The notes beneath the pieces are model-generated. The model did no database searches. It saw nothing but the letters and a program-made list of their open reading frames with translations, and was not told the DNA's origin. 64,000 nt of DNA from Galerina marginata (Eukaryota; Basidiomycota; Agaricomycetes; Agaricales; Galerinaceae). Positions 23,809 through 36,584 of this stretch are shown one piece after another; position 1 is the stretch's first letter, and each line of letters starts with the position of its first letter. Location of the stretch: positions 2,976,001 to 3,040,000 of the forward strand of contig JAECYW010000006.1 of assembly GCA_023014335.1 (NCBI GenBank). Direction: 5' to 3'. Made by a program: the position numbers and the translations under genes.

Positions 23809-25787
23809 ATGGCAGTCACCATACGCCGGCGAACCCTTTCGCGCATTTTCTTCTTTGGTGTCATTTCTCTCTTCGTAAAGCTCGCTTTCTTTCCGTCGCA
23901 ACAGCCTCCGAAGTCGGCGTCGAATTCGCATCAAATCCAAGGGCACAATTTCATTGAGCGAGCAACGAGATCGGACAAGTCTCTGAATGTCCAGCGCCAC
24001 CCCTTTCTCCAGGCGCGAATGGGCAGAGACGAGAAGGAGGACATATTCAGCGAGCTCATTCGTAATGGAATGGGAGACTATTGGGAACGGTTTCAACTGC
24101 CTTAGTGAGTGAACTTCTGCTTTGTGTAGGCATATCGCATTGAAGAGAAAGGACGACAGTATTTTAAATAAGGAAACATCGTCTATGGACGCCCAGAACG
24201 TCCTTGGCGCCATCGACCACCTACTCTCGCTGAATGGCTGGGTTGCAGCGCACTGTCCAACGCTGATACGACCCTTTGGCCAGAATAAGCGCGAAGGCGC
24301 ATACGACGACCTCATTCGCGAAGACCACCTCTACTACGTGGCCATCGTCATCCATTCCGCGGACCACTTCCTGGTGGACCAGCTGGCTGTTATCGTGCAA
24401 ATGGCCAAACGCCTCGGGACGAATAACCTCTTCGTGTCAATGTTGGACTACGACTCGACGGACTCGACGGAGACATTAACCGACTTGTGCGAAGGCGTTC
24501 TTACTCTTCTTGGTGTCCCGTTCCGGATACGGAGGGTACCTGGGATGACGGAGGATCCTGCTGCTGCTTACTACCCGCTGGAGGAGGCTTATATGCGCAA
24601 TCTTGCCTTGGAGCCCCTTCACGAGCTTCTGGAACGGCGAAGCATCAAGTTTTCGCGGGTTGTGTGGTTGAAGGGCTTCACTTGTCCGAACGATATCTTA
24701 GAAACTATCAAAATCAGTTTTGCGAATGAGGCGACGATGGTGTGCGGGATGGATTGGGCAGAACACAACGGCTTCTTCATATTTTCAGATAGGTACGTTA
24801 GCTTTCTATTCTTATTAAATTAACCACCCATCGACGCGGCACATGCAGGTGGCGAACGCGAGATATCGAAGGCGACCAGTTCCGACAATCCAAATCTTCT
24901 TCCAAGCCAGACGCCGTCCCACCTCGCGACCGACAGGGAGCCCTCCGATACGCCCAGCATCTTCCATTCCAAGTATTCTGCTGCGAATCCGGGACACACG
25001 TCGTCGACCCCTCGCAATCTTACTACCGAGGTATAGCCTACCGAGCGGGTACCGACTTCCAGAACCTAAGTCGATCCGAGAGCGTTCCCGTCCGGGATCC
25101 CGACGCACCATGTCTAGACAGCAGCCAGGCGTGGTTCTGTCGCGACCTGTGGGTGCGCAGTGCGCGCGATGCGATGGACGACGTCGATAAGCCGAATCGT
25201 TCTGGGATGGGGAGGAGAAAACGCGAGGTTATCGAGGTCGCGGCTAGGGATCCGCTCATGGAGGGCCGGGACGCGGTGAAGGTGCAGGTGGGGGCTATAG
25301 AGGAAGAGGTCGACGACGACGCGAAAGACCGACGGAAGCAGGGGAAGAAGATCGACCCGGACGCGAATGCCGGGTCGGACTACGATGCCATGCCTGTCGA
25401 GGACGGCGGAGAGGTTGTACCTCCTCCTGAAGCTGTTACGTTGTCAATACCGAATTCTGTGTTCAGGCCGGCCAGGATTCTGGTCAACCCACGGTGTCCG
25501 ACGACGTATGCCGGTGTTAGCCATACCCAGCTCTCGCGGGACCTGTTCGGGGAAGGAGACGACGAATCGCTTACTGCTACGGGAAAATATGTGCTGGATG
25601 ATTGGGAAGGTGCACCGGAGAGCTTTGTTTGCCAGGAACAAAGGTGATTCCATTTCGTCCTCATGGATAAGGTTTACATTCTCACTGTCTCATTTCCACT
25701 AGACAAACTGGTGGTCGCAAGGCAACAAAAACTCAACGAAGAATTGGGTTCTCGATACACGACGAAGTACAGCGGCTGCTCGTATAG
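23809..25787 (+). CDS. CMT1: GT69 alpha-1,3-mannosyltransferase, CMT1/CAP59-like
   Basis: Four exons with introns at 24105-24159, 24793-24848 and 25644-25702 give 602 residues. A type II membrane anchor sits at the N-terminus (TLSRIFFFGVISLFVKLAFF after a basic start), as expected for a Golgi glycosyltransferase. The central domain carries family signatures: FVSMLDYDSTDST, RVVWLKGFTCPNDILE, MVCGMDWAEHNGFFIFSDRW and RDIEGDQFR. A region of about 110 residues rich in Arg/Lys/Asp (around 25150-25400) interrupts the C-terminal part and looks like a low-complexity insertion. In Cryptococcus, CMT1 transfers mannose in alpha-1,3 linkage from GDP-mannose, and the related CAP59 is needed for capsule polysaccharide export. 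In a mushroom a role in cell-wall or glycan mannosylation is inferred. The gene ends 190 bp from the convergent P450. Confidence 0.88.
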
Positions 25788-25977
25788 CTTATACCCTATT
25801 TGCGGTTTAGAGTAAGATTGTATAATTGGTTAATTAAAGTGTTGTCGCCGCCACCACTGCTTAAAGTATGTACCTGGTCTCGATGGGCTTTTGCACATTT
25901 GCATTATTACGATTGAACGGGAGGTACAGATACAGATTACAATGGGAAATCCCGACGAGGAGTAGCGAGTAGACAAT

Positions 25978-28407
25978 TTAAGGCCTTACCCGGCGTACTC
26001 GGAGGGGCATGTTATCCTTTGGTTCTATACAGAAAATGAACACCTTAAGCCGAAGAATGTAATGAAAAAACCCACTCATGGTTACAGCAGCTGTTGGCTG
26101 TGGGGTTTGACCGGCGTAGGCAGGCTCAAACTCAAAGTTGGAAATTAGAGCCCTAGCACGTTCGTGTCAGCATTATATGCAGATGATCATGATAATCAAG
26201 GGATCCTCACCCCAACACAGCTTTCATCTCGATGATGGACATTGTCTTTCCGATGCATGCATGGGGTCCGGCGATGAATGATAATGATGAGAAGGTTGCG
26301 TTGTACTTGGGTGGCAAGTTCAGCCACCGTGCCGGGTTAAACCTGGAGATGATGTGAGCGTTAATTAATTACACTCGTCTTAATTTGCGTCCGGCACCAA
26401 GCGCCCACTTACTCCTCGGCGTCATCGCCCCAGATCTCCTTCCAGGTGTTGATAACGCGAATCTGACAAGCCGTCATGAGATAAAATCCAATATCTGGTG
26501 GCGCATGATGGATGGAAAGCTAACAGGAATGTAAAACAGTGTGCCTTGCGGGACCAAGACACCATCAATGAAATCGGTCTTCGCTGCTTGTCGGAAAGTC
26601 ATCGGAACCGGTGGCATCAGCCGCAGGCTCTCTTGACTGATGATTGCTGTGGGTCAGCCAATTGGCGTTACCACCTTCAGATGACAGGGTACGTACACGA
26701 CGCAGTCGAGCCACTGGAGCTCCTTCAGAGCACGGTAGTCTGGGCGTGGGTTCTCCGAGAAGAGGGCAGACACTTCTGCTCGTAATTTTTGCTGTGATTT
26801 AGGATCTTTTGCGAGTAACCATAATGTCTGTTTGCAGGATGAGAGGTGACAAATGGGCGGTGGATTTCCGTATTGCGTACCCAGGCCAAGCCAGATGCAG
26901 TGGTTTCGTGACCAGCTGCTAGAAATGTTAACTGAGAGAAATCAGCCCAACAGCTGTATTGAAGAGAAAGAACAAACTGACCACTTGATCCATCATTGCT
27001 TCGTCGCTCATGGCGTATCCACCTGCCTTGCTATCCAAATCGGCTTTCCTAGCTCGCACGAGTATGCTCATGATATCGCGCTTCGACTCGGAATCAGAAA
27101 TTGGGACGGCGAAGTCCTGCATTTTATCCTGCAGCATTTTGGCAGAAACCTGTCTTATGCGATGCATTGACTCGATGAAGGACCCAAGAAGCCCTAATGC
27201 CAAATTAGAACATCGTTTAATAAGACGATGTCTCTTGTACATACGAGTAGGTTTAAATTTCTCAAACCAGTGACGGTGGTTATATGCCCATTTCGAGGCT
27301 ATAAGTCTGGTGGCGCCAGGTATGGACAATATAGCGATGAACCGGGCGAGGTTCGGTCCTTGGGTGGTAGTAAGTTTGGGTTGGAATGTCGAACAAAGGC
27401 CACACCTGTCTGCGCGCTGGTCAACGTTTCGTATGCCTCGGCCAGCTCATTATGAGGATTGTGCAGAGAATCGGGTTGATATCCAAAGGCGGTCTCGCAG
27501 ATTATATCGAGAGTGACTTTACTCACTAAAAAGGGTTATGAGTGATCGATATATAGAGGCAGGATAAACAGATGGATAAAGTGCGTACACCATTCATACA
27601 TGAGAAGGACCTTGCCATTTCCAGGCTCCTTTCCAGCGTCGATTTCATTGCGGAGGATGTCAACTAGCCTGGTAAACTGCATCTCAGTCGAGTAAACAAA
27701 CGGACACAAAAAGGCGAAAAACACACGTTTCAAGTGGACCATAGTACATGTCGCTCTCTAAAATTCGTAATGTTAGTAAGACTCTGGCGAGGTTCTGTGT
27801 GAAGTCAGGAGCTTACGAGCCATTAGATTAGGTATCGAAAATGCTGGGTTCATGGCCTTGCGCATTTGCTTGTGTTCATCGCCTGTCACTGTTAAGAGCC
27901 CATATCCCGTCACTGCCCCTAGAACGTCGCGCATGAATTTCGGCTTCGAGTTGGAGTCAGAATGGTAGCCTTTGAAAAATCGGTTTAACGAAATATACCC
28001 TTGGATAATCGACCCAATCAGCAACCAAAATCTTTTGAATCGCTTCGGGTTTCATAAAAATAAGGCGTTCGATTCCAACAGGGCCCACTACACGGACCAC
28101 TGGTCCATATTTCTTCACCCAGGCTCTTTGTGGAATTCCCGCTTCGCCCTCCATAATTTCCTTGAATTGCCCATAGATTGGGTGGCCGATCGGAGGACCA
28201 GGAACAAATCGCAAGGGCGAAATGAAGCGAGGATAAAGAAACAGTTTGTTGAGAATCAAGCAGAAAAGGCCGCCCACCACTGTGTGGATAACTGTTAACC
28301 TACCTGGGGATGAGATTGAACAATAAGAACGTACCTAGTCCTGCAACAGACCCGGAGAAGAGAGCGGGCCAAGGAGATTCAAAAGCTCTGGTAAGAACGG
28401 GTGACAT
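25978..28407 (-). CDS. Cytochrome P450 monooxygenase
   Basis: More than ten exons on the minus strand form a complete P450. The start at 28407 (MSPVLTRAFESPWPALFSG) leads into a membrane anchor (VVGGLFCLILNKLFLYP) and the hinge FVPGPPIGHPIYGQF. Then come the C-helix region (GLLTVTGDEHKQMRK), the I-helix oxygen-binding motif (LTFLAAGHETTASGLAW), the K-helix ExxR (ESLRLMPPVPMTFR), FNPARW, and the heme loop SFIAGPHACIGKTM with the cysteine ligand. The terminus KPKDNMPLRV is typical. The heme loop has His where Arg is most common, a variant I have seen in other basidiomycete P450s. The protein is probably an ER-bound oxidase using a P450 reductase. Substrate is unknown, and no biosynthetic core enzyme (terpene or polyketide synthase) is adjacent. 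The first intron has alternative acceptors in the same frame (31, 43 or 51 bp); 51 bp fits the other introns best. Confidence 0.9.
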
Positions 28408-28992
28408 CTTCACTTGCGTAATTTTTGCGCAAAGCTCAGAAGTTATCTCTACAGGATGGAATGCGCAGCGAGCAGATAGATGACTGCGCTTCTACCTATA
28501 AAATGGGGTAGCTGATGAAATGAGATCAGACACGTGAAATTCATTGTTGATGGTGAGCGCGTTCCATTGCCAAAAATATAGTGGCTGGCTTGGTACACGG
28601 CTGGCCCCTCGGTTGAGTGGTTGGAAATTATTCCCTCAGAATCTCAGATGTAAGCTGCTTGCGAAAATGAGCTGAGGAGCTGCAACCTGGAAGAATGTTC
28701 AACAGGTAGGTGGCGTTTGTTAATCCAAATACGCTAGAGTGCCAGTAAGCATCACAGATCGCTTTTCAATGCTCAGAAATTGAAAGGTATGAGAGAGTCA
28801 TCATGAGTTCAGAAATCAAGGACGACTGTGGTGGTCAGTGGTCACGGTCGAGACAGAGACAGAGTCTGACAACAGCTCACATGACCATGTACGAATTTAA
28901 TTTTAGAATTTTTGGTTTGGACGCGCTTTGGACTCTGACTCGACCCACAGTTCATATTCTTTCTGTTCACGTTCTCAAGGTCTTCATTTGCC
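28408..28992. other. Divergent intergenic region (P450 / OTC)
   Basis: These 585 bp hold the promoters of the minus-strand P450 and the plus-strand carbamoyltransferase. No upstream in-frame ATG extends the carbamoyltransferase before a stop codon. Confidence 0.6.
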
Positions 28993-30183
28993 ATGCCTCC
29001 TCCTCTCCAACATCTTATGACCTTGGCTGACCTCTCGGCTCCAGAAATAAACCGTCTCATAGCTCATGCTTTTGCTTTGAAGGCACGGTCGAAGCCATGG
29101 CTCACACCAGCCGACCTTGGGGAACGACAGAAGACAAAAAACTTGCGTCTCCCATCGCAATCTCTTTTTGGGAAGTCTATTGCATTGCTTTTCTCCAAAC
29201 GCAGCACCAGGACGCGTGTTGCTGCTGAGACTAGCGCTGAACTGCTTGGTGGTCGAGCTCTGTTTCTGGGACGTGAAGATATCCAGCTGGGAGTGAACGA
29301 GTCTCCACGGGACACTGCTAAGGTCATCTCAGGGATGTGTCAAGGTATCTTCGCCCGTGTAGGAGACCATTCTGAAATTGAGGTAAGGTCGTTCAAGAAT
29401 ATTATATAAATATATTTTTCACTCTTTTTTCCATAGGAATTAGCCAAGTATTCGGATGTGCCTGTGTTGAATGCCCTATCGTCATTGTGGCATCCAACCC
29501 AAATTTTAGCAGACCTGCTCACTCTGCACGAGAATGCACTGGCGTTCGAGCCATCAATCCAGTCGTCCGACAAGGGTCCACGAGGTCAACTCGACACGAA
29601 CCTGTTGCCCCCACTTACCATTGCATATGTCGGTGACTCCGCCAACGTCCTTCACGACATGCTCGTATCGTATCCTCGGCTTGGGCACAAGCTCCGAATA
29701 GCTTCACCAAAGCAATACCGAGCTCCAACAGAGGTATGGGATCGGGTCGTGGAACTTGGATGCGACAAGGGTATTGTGTGGGTCGAAGACCCAAAAGAGG
29801 CAGTTCATGGTGCGAACGTGGTCGTTACCGACACCTGGTGCGTTTAAATACCCAGGAATGACGACGCTCGTGGCTCACGCGTGCGTCTTTAGGATCTCCA
29901 TGGGCCAAGAAGCCGAAAAAGAAGAACGTCTTCGAGCGTTCAAAGGGTACCAGGTGACCGAGAATCTGTGCAAGGAAGGAGGTGCCCATCCAAATTGGAA
30001 GTTCTTGCACTGTCTCCCGCGAAAGCCTCATGAAGTCGATGATGAAGTTCGTCGTCCTATTTATACCGCGTCTGATTGGCTTGACGAAGTTTCTTTTTTT
30101 TGCAGGTGTTTTACGGTCCCCGATCTCTCGTATTTCCAGAAGCCGAGAATCGAAAATGGACGATTATGGCTTTATTCGAGTGA
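28993..30183 (+). CDS. ARG3: Ornithine carbamoyltransferase
   Basis: Four exons (introns 29383-29436, 29838-29892, 30047-30105) give 340 residues. Catalysed reaction: carbamoyl phosphate + L-ornithine -> L-citrulline + phosphate (arginine biosynthesis). The carbamoyl-phosphate loop STRTR is at 71-75, HPTQ at 149-152, and the ornithine/C-terminal motif HCLPRK precedes [12 protein letters not shown]. All known catalytic signatures are present, so it should be an active trimeric enzyme. Most filamentous fungi use a mitochondrial enzyme, but this one starts almost directly at the catalytic fold ([19 protein letters not shown]) with no obvious presequence and no upstream in-frame ATG. It may be cytosolic like the Saccharomyces enzyme, or an upstream exon may be missed. 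It stands alone, with no other arginine-pathway gene nearby. Confidence 0.95.
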
Positions 30184-30532
30184 GTTCGGGTCGCATGGTT
30201 TCCCTTGATGAATTATTGATTTGCGTGTCAAGCATCCTCTTCGGTAAATGGCAGCTGCACTCTTCAGGGGCAGCCAAGAAGGGGCAGGTAACAGAAGAAA
30301 CGTAGTCGAAAAAACTATTGCGAATATTCTAATTTTTTCCATTAAAATTTTTATGAATGTAAGGGTTGGAATGCAATATCTAGTACGAGGGTGCCTTGAA
30401 AGTGGGGGTAAAATATTATACAGGAGCTTCCTTTCTTTTAACGATCGAAAGAGAGCAAACATACTAAGTAAGTACTTGAACAAACTGATCCTACTAAACG
30501 ATGCGAATGAACAAAAGTCAAACAACAGTACG
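30184..30532. other. Convergent 3' spacer
   Basis: These 349 bp lie between the ends of the carbamoyltransferase gene and DUF6533 copy B. They are AT-rich, and nothing else is seen. Confidence 0.55.
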
Positions 30533-32297
30533 CTACTTCGTCCAATCTTGATGGTATGTCGACATTTCATGCTCGTCCTCCTCCGGCTCCGCGAACATAT
30601 CGAGGTTACCTCTTGTGCTGAAACCTGTCTGCATGCCGCTGTCCAAAATGTTGCCCGTATAATTTGTTTTCGATATCGAGCCCGCCCGTGATTGCTGGTC
30701 GCTCGGGTGCAAGTGCATGACACGCTGTCCGTTGATTTGGAGGATTACACGGTTGCAAAAGATCGAGTGGAAGACGCGTTGCGGGCTAAAGATAACATGG
30801 GTGAGCCAAGTAATTAAGCAACAGGAGAGGTGATCCTACACCGAGAGGTAGTCCTTGTAATGGGGTTGCTGTTCACTTGTTTGAGATCTATGCACCGAAA
30901 CTATAAAAAAGAGCCCATACCGATGCCACGAGCGGGACAATAATATTGATGATTGTGATGACTGATGGAGAGGTTTAGCACAACTGGAGTCTCGAACATC
31001 ATCCCGAACACAGACCTAGCAGGTATATATAGAAAAGAAGCCCTTCGATCGGAATCAGCAAGTGCTAGTGCAAAAATAAAAATAAAAATTCCTTACCATG
31101 TCGATAAACACGCATAACCCAAGATTGTTTAGAGTTCCCCACTAAGGATGAGATGCAACGAATCAGCCGCAGAAACTAGATAGGCGTTGCAAGGTTAGGA
31201 GCGCACTATGTTCATAGCCTTTCTTGATGGTGAGAGCCACAACCACTACGTCCAGGTTAGAATAAAGTTTCAAGGTAGATTTGGGTCTTACCAGTTTCAG
31301 AAATAGCTATAAGAATATAGGCTACGAATATAAGCTTGCTCGCACTCTCGAGGTTACAGCCACGGCCATCAAGCGGAACGGGCCCCCCTATTGAGGGAAT
31401 AAATAAGTTGACAGGTCTCTCATCTTTGATAGGTAGCGTACATTTATAAGATTTGACTTCCAGATATGTTACAGCAATCCCAGGACCGAAAGTGAGCTGC
31501 ATGACAGTAAGGATAAGCAGGAATAACAGAACATCGAAGTGCTAAGACACGTACAGTCGACATTGTACCGAGAAGATAAAATACCCATTTTTTCCTGTTC
31601 CATAACCCCAGAGTTCGCACAAGGAGGATAACTAACACAAACGTCAGCTTGAAATCATAAAGCGTAAACAATGAATGGAGTCGTACGCTCTGACACCATC
31701 AAGCCAACCGCGATCAGCCCTGGGAGTGATGAATGAGAAAAACAAACGCGAATGACGACAAGGAGACGGCTACATGTTATTGCAATATGGTAACGTTCAC
31801 ACATCTAAAACGATAAGGTCATTTCGTAGCTCGAAATGAGAATAAAATTGGAATTACCTCGGGAGTAGTGACTGACATTGTCACTGGGGAAGAAATGAGA
31901 AGGCGACCGGGAACAGGTAAAATTAGGCGCACGATACAAGCCCATGAGGGTGTCAACGAAGGGCAAATAGCGGTTAAGGAAAAACAGAATGGTCCCAAAT
32001 GTGAAGGGTTGGAGCCAGACAAAGTTGACCTGCGGGAGTGACGATTTAATGAAGGGGCCAGGGAATAAGTTTTGGGATGATAGTACCTCTTCGTCCAAGG
32101 TGAAAAGCAGATCAGCGAGCTGACGTTCAAAAGTTGAGCCTGGAGATGTGATAAAGTTAAATCGAGACGCACCAAAAGTGTCGCGGCCGCGAGTAAACCG
32201 TTCGACGAGAGTACGTATTCCCTATTCTGCACCACCCCATCCTGCTTAGACCTCCGAACCTTGATGGTTGACCCATTGCACTCACGTATAAAAACAT
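30533..32297 (-). CDS. DUF6533-family multi-pass membrane protein (copy B)
   Basis: The start at 32297 (MFLY, then a 12-bp first exon) joins to DGVVQNREYVLSSNGLLAA and LADLLFTLDEEV|NFVWLQPF. Early exon bounds are 32297-32286, 32241-32173 and 32119-32087. The family landmarks follow in the same order as copy A: TILFFLNRYLPFVDT, SVTTPE, ITWLIAVGLMVSE, LILLVRTLGLWNRKKW, GC..SASKLIFVAYILIAISET, SKQSWVMRVYRH, INIIVPLVAS, PQRVFHSIFCNRVIL, and a tail ending STYHQDWTK. The exon covering the helix after VYRH is short here, because the direct reading meets a stop. A 48-bp intron beginning gttcgg restores the frame but is weakly supported, so this copy may be slightly damaged. About seven hydrophobic segments are expected. 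Function is unknown. Confidence 0.72.
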
Positions 32298-34637
32298 GTT
32301 GGAAGGTAAAGCCTGCAGTAATATTAGAACGAAAGGTGCCACAGGATAATAAAAGCGACCTACCTGTAGTCGGAGCAGCCGGATAACGAGCTAGCAGAGA
32401 GCAAGCTAGCGTCGCAGAAGTACCCAGTATGCCGAATGCGAAGGCGAACCAGCGGTACTTCAGAACGACATGAAAGGACCAAGCGGCGTCTTGAGGGGAA
32501 CAGTGGCGGAGGAAGGAACGCTGCAAGCGAGTTTTTCTCCCAATTGAAGCAATTGATTCGAACCCTGAGTCGCACATGACTTTTGGGCCCTGGAACGTCC
32601 TGAACTTGGATGAATTCGTTGCCTTGATGATATGTCCTGATGGGAGTGGACCCTGACAGAACTACGATCCTCATGATCCCATCATGCTTCTCCGCGGTAT
32701 CTAAATGCTTCCGTCTCACGGAATCAATTCAAGCCTTTCTAGTTCACTGCAGTCCTTGAAAGAGCTGCTACGAGCAAAGAAAAACCGCAGAGAGCCAGAG
32801 GAGAACAGGCGAAAAACCAGCATCGCCATTTGGCAGGGGTCCGGATCCCTGGAAATTGATGTCAAAGTCTCCATTGAGTTGCCTTCTGATACCGATCACC
32901 AACGGCATTCCATAAATATGTTCCACAAACGGCCATCTAAACTGCCTTCATTGTCTCTCATAGATTCCTTTAATTTCAAGTCACAATTGCACTACGTAGT
33001 CTTCATTTTTCAATGATTTTCCATCAATGAAAACCACCTCTTTTATGTGGCGGACCCGGGAAAAACACGCCAGAAACACGACCTTCATTGGAAGTTCTTC
33101 GACGCTCCGACAGTGGGTAAAAAATAGGACATGTTTTTCGGGTCAACTTACACCAGCAAAAGAGTTCGGCGTTAAATCGGTCCGCCATGTCTGAACGTCT
33201 ATAAAGTCCCAAATGCAGGGCAATGTCAACCAATAGTAGATTGTGTTGCTCTCCGGTGGCTCAGCCTGAATGCGGGCGCTCCTTTCCCCTGGTTATAACT
33301 CTAAAATGACGACCAGAAAGTTGTTCGGGCAACGTGCTCGTATTCTCAAATGATTTAATCCTTGAAAGCGTTTGAGTAGATGGCGCAAATGATTGAAGGG
33401 AATAATGGCTTGGAGAATCGGGACGGCCTTTCATATCTGATGCACATATTTAGACATCAATGCTGGCGAATTGAATAGTTAACGGCTGCTGCTAGGGTCT
33501 CCATAATTCGTTGATATAATGCCACTCACATTGAATTGAATCCTCCCTGCTTCTCCACGCTCATAATGAAAACCCAAAATCTATACATGAGGCTCACATG
33601 TCAACGTCCTATTTCCCATGAAAAAGCGAAGTACTTAGAAAGGCTTAGCCAGACGCGTTCGCGCGTGGCCGGACGTACGCAAATGCAATTGACGTCGCGC
33701 GTCGCGCGAAATGTCCGAGCAAAGAATGGACATTTTGAAACCTATTGAAACAAGCGACAAACCAACCCAGGTATACAGAACGTGTATATGGCCGAGGCGG
33801 AGGAAAGTTTAGTACATATAAGGTTGCCCAGATACTCGTTTACCTGTGTCCAGCACTACGGACCGAGTCGGTCGGAACTGCGAGGTAAGTATTCCTGGAA
33901 CTCCGAAATGTCGTAACATAGAGGGAATTCAGGAGGTAACACTTCGAGTCAGAACAAGGTTTTCCCTCCTGCGTGAGAAGCCTTCCACGTCTGGCAAAGA
34001 TCATGTTTATAGGAAGACTGGTACTTGTCAAGTGTCCCCGTTCCGCCGAAGGAGCAGAGCCAGCGAGCAGCCAAGAATAAGTAATGCCAGACGAAACGTT
34101 TGACGAGCCCCGTTCTGAGCCGAATGGGATGGCACCGGCCTGGAGGCTTCCAGCGGATCCGCGTAGCAAAGGTCTGGAGGAGTCCATTCCTAATCCAGAG
34201 AGTGGTGGTGTTCAGAGAAACTGAGGTGAGTCAGTGTCATATATTGAGGTGAGAGTCTGAGAGAGTTTGGTGGCGAGAGTCTAAAGAGGCGCCATGGAAG
34301 AACTCGACAACTGCAGAGTGTGCAAATGTTGTGTTGGCCATGTTCCGAGCCCGACATCGGCTAATCTCGGGAATCCCGGTCCGCGCTTATCACAGAGCTG
34401 AAATTTCTTGCAACGGCGCAGCACCGGTTCGAAAATTACAATCCTCAGTCGTCCAGGAGGGCAGACGAATGCCGAAAAAATAATACAATGGGGTGTTGAT
34501 ACAACGGACGGTCGACATGGTAAGACTTTGGTGAACAACAGGTAATAAATATTTTTCTTCTTAAGGTCTAAGGAAAGGTGTCAGTAGATGAAGTTAGTAG
34601 GTTTAAAAATCTCCAAAAGATTACGGACCCGCTTTAT
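32298..34637. other. Gap without a supported gene
   Basis: These 2.3 kb lie between DUF6533 copies B and C. Several open frames of 70-115 codons occur (for example 33840-34187 minus), with no recognisable motif. A short hairpin is visible near 33012-33032. No transposon ends were found. Confidence 0.5.
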
Positions 34638-36584
34638 TTAACTACGCCCAGCGCGTATACTCTCGTCAAGGAACGAATTTCTGGGATATCGCTCTTCCCG
34701 TGTCATGAACGTATCCAGTATCGAGATCATCCTACCATCGTCGTTCTCCACCAACCCTCGCGAATACGTGCCGGTCGCTCTGAAGGACTCAAACTCCTCT
34801 TGTTCATGCTGCAAGCTGAGAATGATGAATATTACCCGATTGCAGAACATCGAATGCAGCGCGCGCTGCGGACTGGAGGAAAGGCGGATATCAATGAAAT
34901 GAAGGCCCCGATGAAGCAGAGTTTCTCACTCTGAGAAATTGGTGCGGATGGTTACCTATCGAAGACGTTAGCAGACAGTTTTTTTTGGTCCAAGGAGAAG
35001 AGCAGGGGACGCGTACTGGGGCAAAGAGCGGAAATATCATGTTAAGTGTCGTGAGTCCTGATCGGCAATAGGCGTCAGAGAGGAGAGCAAAGAAAGGACA
35101 GACGTAAATGACTGGTTACCTAGGAGATAGACGTAGAAGAGAAAGCCTGCGCACGCGGGGGGCATGAGGAAAGAACGAGGATGCTGGCATGAAATTATGT
35201 GACTTACCACGCTTGTACAGTTGATGGACCCAGGATGACTTTGAGCGGCGGACTATAGTGACGAGAATCAGATAGGATGCACCTCTGGTGGATATGAATG
35301 ATATGAATGAAGACTGACGGTGTGTTCTTGCTCGAATCATGGTTAGAATGACGATCGCTGTTCATGGACTGGTCAGAACGTGGAAAGATAAGGCCACACC
35401 AAAACCCACTCGTTTCCGAAACGAGGACCGATGCCCAATTGACGATAATGAGCAGGTTTGTGCGGACCAGAACGCAGCCATAAAAGTATTCTGGGACTAC
35501 GGGTACAACTGCGATTGGGGTGAAAATAAACGATTAAAAGGATCTGGGAGTGGAAAAAGACTGGGTTTATGGCGTACATTCCAGGGAGCTCAGGAAGAGT
35601 TTCGAGGTCAAGATCGAGGTTGAGAGCGTGGACTAGTCGGGAGGCATCGAAATATAACCAAATGAATGAGTTGCCGCAGGAGTTATAAGCAAAGAGACTG
35701 ACGACGTAGACTGTTCCGAGGATGGCTAGTACCCAGCGGTTCCTTTCCCAGATGGCGATTGTACGAAGAGTTAAAATAGCTGAAGTGGAGTGAATAGGTT
35801 AGTATCGGGATGATCTCGATACGAGCATGTTCGGGACTTGCTTTGAGAGATAGTGATGCCCAACATGTTGAGCCCTATAAGCACGATGGACATGAAGACG
35901 GACATTAGGAAAGATACAAGAGAGCGGCTTACATGTTATAGCAGAATATTGGCGCATACACCCCTGATAATGTCGACGCCTAAAATTTAGTATTCGTGCA
36001 CGATTTGCTGAAATATAAGACTAGCCTGGGGTGAACGCATGATTTGGAGAGCTGGAGAAACAGGTCAACAAACGAGGGATTGTAGAATTGGACTATGCAA
36101 ACACACCACAAAAACTGAGTACAAGATCGATGAAAGGTAGATAGCGATTCAAAACAAAAAGATATGTTCCCAACGTCCGTGGTCTTGACCAGACATAAGC
36201 CACCTGAAGCACGGATTAAAGATCATCGATAGTAAATCGGTGAAGATATTCACCTCCCTGTCGAGCGTACATAGATAATCGTAGACCTACATCCCGAGAT
36301 TAGATTGGAAATTGGGATGACCGAAGTTCGAAAAAGGAAAAATTAACCAGTACACAAAGAGACGCCGCGACTGTTGCATGCTTGAGGAGGATTTGCTGTT
36401 GAATCGAGGTTGTCAGATTAAGTTCATATGCATCGGTCGGAAAGGGTCGGAGGGTATAGACACACACCTGAGGGAACGGGATGTCAACAGCGCGGGCGGT
36501 CAGCGACTGGGGGTCAAGCTCAAGGCCGAGGACCGTTGTGCTTGACGATATCGATGGAGTGCCAACCGGACGCGAATCGAACAT
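34638..36584 (-). CDS. DUF6533-family multi-pass membrane protein (copy C)
   Basis: The N-terminal exon starts at 36584 (MFDSRPVGTPSISSST) and joins via IPFPQ|QILLKHATVAASLCVL to YDYLCTLDRE|VAYVWSRPRTL and LFVLNRYLPFIDLV. Further landmarks are GCMRQYSAIT, LTLRTIAIWERNRW, EYFYGCVLVRTNLLIIVNWA, VLVSET, TIVILTMIRARTH, RRSKSSWVHQLYKR, GFLFYVYLL, and PQRALHSMFCNRVIF with a charged tail ending at 34638. Two introns appear to use GC donors (after SPQ near 36025, gctagt; and near 35842, gcaagt), the second a good GC-AG consensus. The protein resembles copies A and B throughout, with about seven hydrophobic helices. The function of this fungal family is unknown. Confidence 0.76.

Noticed and set aside
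26928..27329. Plus-strand open frames across the P450 region
   Set aside because: They are shadows of the minus-strand P450 exons, whose I-helix, ExxR and heme motifs are unambiguous.
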